NCBI GenBank assembly: GCA_011389745.1
Contig: JAABTQ010000005.1
Coordinates: 62,001 to 126,000 of the forward strand
Reading direction: 5' to 3'
Length of the DNA stretch: 64,000 nucleotides
Source: Desulfobacteraceae bacterium
GTDB lineage: Bacteria; Desulfobacterota; Desulfobacteria; Desulfobacterales; SKZT01
In this document: positions 62,488-64,000 of the stretch, in pieces
Layout: each line of letters begins with the position of its first letter
Position numbering within the stretch: position 1 is the stretch's first letter
Program-made: the position numbers and the translations under genes
Notes under the pieces: generated by a model
What the model was told of the DNA's origin: nothing
Seen by the model: the letters and a program-made list of their open reading frames with translations, nothing else
The model's database searches: none

Positions 62488-64000
62488 CTACCGGTCAATG
62501 TCCGGCAGGATATAATCAATGGAGCCCGCAATTGCGATGAGATCAGCAAGGCTCCATCCAATGGTCATCAAAGGCATCACCTGTATATTGGCAAAACCCG
62601 GTGTCCTGACCCGCATCCGGTAAGCATATCCTATCCCGTCACTGACTACATAATACCCCTGTTCTCCTCTTGGAATTTCACATGATGCATATGCTTCACC
62701 TTCAGGAATTTTCGGGCCGCGCGTCACATTGATAAAATGATGGATCAGAGACTCAATATCCTTTAGCATATCTTCCCGTTTGGGTATTACGTAGCGGTAA
62801 TCATCGGTGACATATCTTCCCGGCGGCATTCCGGAGGCGGCCTGATCGATAATACGAAGGCTCTGGCGCATTTCTTCCACCCTGATCAAATACCGGTCGT
62901 AGCAGTCTCCCTCAGAGCACGTGGGGACCTCGAAATCAAAAGCATCGTATCCGGAGTAGGGAAACTTTTTTCGCAAATCCCACTCCAGGCCGCATGCCCG
63001 AAGGTTTGGGCCGCTGACTCCCCAATCGATGGCCTGGTTTAAGGTTAATTTGCCGATTCCTTTGGTTCGGGCCTTGAAAATGGGGTTTTTTGTAATGAGT
63101 GACTCGTATTCCTTGAGCCGTTCGGGAAATATTTTGACGAACTGATCCAGCTTTTCTTTCCAGCCTTCAGGAAGATCCGCCTGAAGACCTCCCAGTCGAA
63201 ACCATGATGGATGCAGTCTTCCGCCGGTGATCAGCTCCACGATGTCAAGAATCATCTCCCGTTCACGAAAAACATAAAAATTTGGGGCCATGGCACCGAC
63301 ATCATGGGCAAAAGTGGAAAAATAAACCAGGTGATTGCTCAGGCGAAACAGTTCACTGAGCAAAACCCTTGTGAACTGTGCTCTGTCCGGCACTCTAATA
63401 CCGGCCAGCTTTTCAACGGCCATCACATAAGGAAGATTGTTTGCAGCTCCAGCCAGGTAATCCACCCGGTCGGTATAAGGGATAAACTGGTTCCAGTTTT
63501 GGCGCTCGCCGATTTTTTCGACCCCCCGGTGATGGTAGCCGATATCCATGTCGATATCTGTAATGATTTCACCCTCCAATGATACAATATATCTGATCAG
63601 TCCATGGGTGCTCACATGATGGGGGCCGACATTTAAGATCATATTTTGGCTTTCGTCTTCTTCACTGACATAATTACCGGCATCCAGGGGTTCAAGATTT
63701 CGGGCATCATCAAGGGTATAAGCCGGTAACTCAGTGGCTCTTCCCGGATAGTTTTTTCTTAACGGGTTGCCCTCCCAATAAGCGGGCATGAGAATCCGTT
63801 TGAGATTGGGATGTCCATCAAACCGGATTCCCATCATATCGAAGACTTCCCGCTCGTACCAGTTGGCGGAAGGCCAGATATCCACAATGGATTGCATTGA
63901 CGGATTTTCACCCTGAAGCGGCACTTTGACACGTACACGGGTAGGCGGGTCAAATGCCAGAAGACTGTATACCATGGTGAAATCGGGATAGTTTTCCCGC
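62488..64000 (-). CDS. nuoCD: NADH-quinone oxidoreductase subunit CD fusion (5' end outside window)
   Basis: The NuoC part ([39 protein letters not shown]) runs without a break into NuoD ([34 protein letters not shown]), so the two are fused. NuoD holds the quinone-site His and Tyr (GPHHVSTHG) and [12 protein letters not shown]. The frame remains open to 64000 at its 5' end, so the start lies beyond the window; a methionine at 63975 is internal. NuoE, F and G, which often sit between D and H, are absent here. Confidence 0.95.
   Translation of the reverse strand, partial: RENYPDFTMVYSLLAFDPPTRVRVKVPLQGENPSMQSIVDIWPSANWYEREVFDMMGIRFDGHPNLKRILMPAYWEGNPLRKNYPGRATELPAYTLDDARNLEPLDAGNYVSEEDESQNMILNVGPHHVSTHGLIRYIVSLEGEIITDIDMDIGYHHRGVEKIGERQNWNQFIPYTDRVDYLAGAANNLPYVMAVEKLAGIRVPDRAQFTRVLLSELFRLSNHLVYFSTFAHDVGAMAPNFYVFREREMILDIVELITGGRLHPSWFRLGGLQADLPEGWKEKLDQFVKIFPERLKEYESLITKNPIFKARTKGIGKLTLNQAIDWGVSGPNLRACGLEWDLRKKFPYSGYDAFDFEVPTCSEGDCYDRYLIRVEEMRQSLRIIDQAASGMPPGRYVTDDYRYVIPKREDMLKDIESLIHHFINVTRGPKIPEGEAYASCEIPRGEQGYYVVSDGIGYAYRMRVRTPGFANIQVMPLMTIGWSLADLIAIAGSIDYILPDIDR

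Noticed and set aside
1-64000. CRISPR arrays, tRNA, rRNA, riboswitch or prophage
   Set aside because: Looked for repeat-spacer arrays, cloverleaf-like segments and phage structural genes by eye; none seen. A covariance-model search would be needed to exclude small RNAs.

Overview
The window looks like chromosomal DNA of an anaerobic desulfobacterial (Desulfobacterales-like) bacterium. The evidence is the gene set: a tungsten-type aldehyde ferredoxin oxidoreductase, a propionyl/methylmalonyl-CoA carboxyltransferase subunit, enoyl-CoA hydratase and acyl-CoA dehydrogenase genes, rubrerythrin, a Fe-S/DUF3786 protein, a complex I cluster with no E, F or G gene in the visible part, and a selenocysteine-containing SelD. 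Base composition looks mid-range. No rRNA, tRNA, CRISPR array, intact prophage or intact insertion sequence was found.

Layout. 1-6.4 kb: sugar/nucleoside kinase (partial), then a minus-strand block of sppA, enoyl-CoA hydratase, UvrD/Rep helicase, a TIGR02757 protein and an IHF/HU protein. 6.7-9.1 kb: two gene ruins, a cation-chloride/amino-acid transporter with two internal deletions and the 3' half of a DarG antitoxin. 9.4-17.1 kb: carboxyltransferase, an intact HepT/MntA toxin-antitoxin pair, an FadH/OYE-type oxidoreductase, a cyclic-nucleotide-domain/aspartase fusion and threonine aldolase. 17.4-18.8 kb: relics of a TPR protein and a TonB receptor. 19-22 kb: an envelope trio (acyltransferase, serine hydrolase, VanX-like dipeptidase). 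22-27.3 kb: AOR, TrkA/TrkH and a DODA-type dioxygenase. 27.4-35.8 kb: a repressor-like operator with a 13-codon antitoxin stub, MscS, SSADH, ferredoxin-nitroreductase, RidA and a P-type ATPase. 35.8-42 kb: small conserved proteins, a LOG-family protein, selD, and a secreted Arg/Asn-rich protein. 42-42.6 kb: two small minus-strand ORFs, one encoding a 48-residue protein with a mirror-symmetric six-cysteine pattern. 42.9-47.1 kb: acyl-CoA dehydrogenase, a MITE-like inverted-repeat element, a cupin, and a LysM D-Ala-D-Ala carboxypeptidase.

47.5-52.6 kb is a decaying accessory zone. It holds broken EEP hydrolase, VapB, VOC/glyoxalase, REP-type Y1 transposase, GGDEF and HigA genes, an 84-bp partial copy of the adjacent mazEF genes, an intact mazEF pair and an intact SleB-type hydrolase. 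52.7-64 kb returns to intact genes: patatin phospholipase, a ferredoxin-rubrerythrin-FmdB block, and nuoN-M-L-K-J-I-H-CD on the minus strand, running off the window end.

The two observations I rate highest are (1) selD: a start chosen after the UGA gives a truncated protein, while reading UGA 39457-39459 as selenocysteine restores the family N-terminus and is followed by a SECIS-like hairpin; and (2) the cysteine-rich microprotein at 42398-42544. All functions are read from sequence motifs and memory of families; no database search was run.
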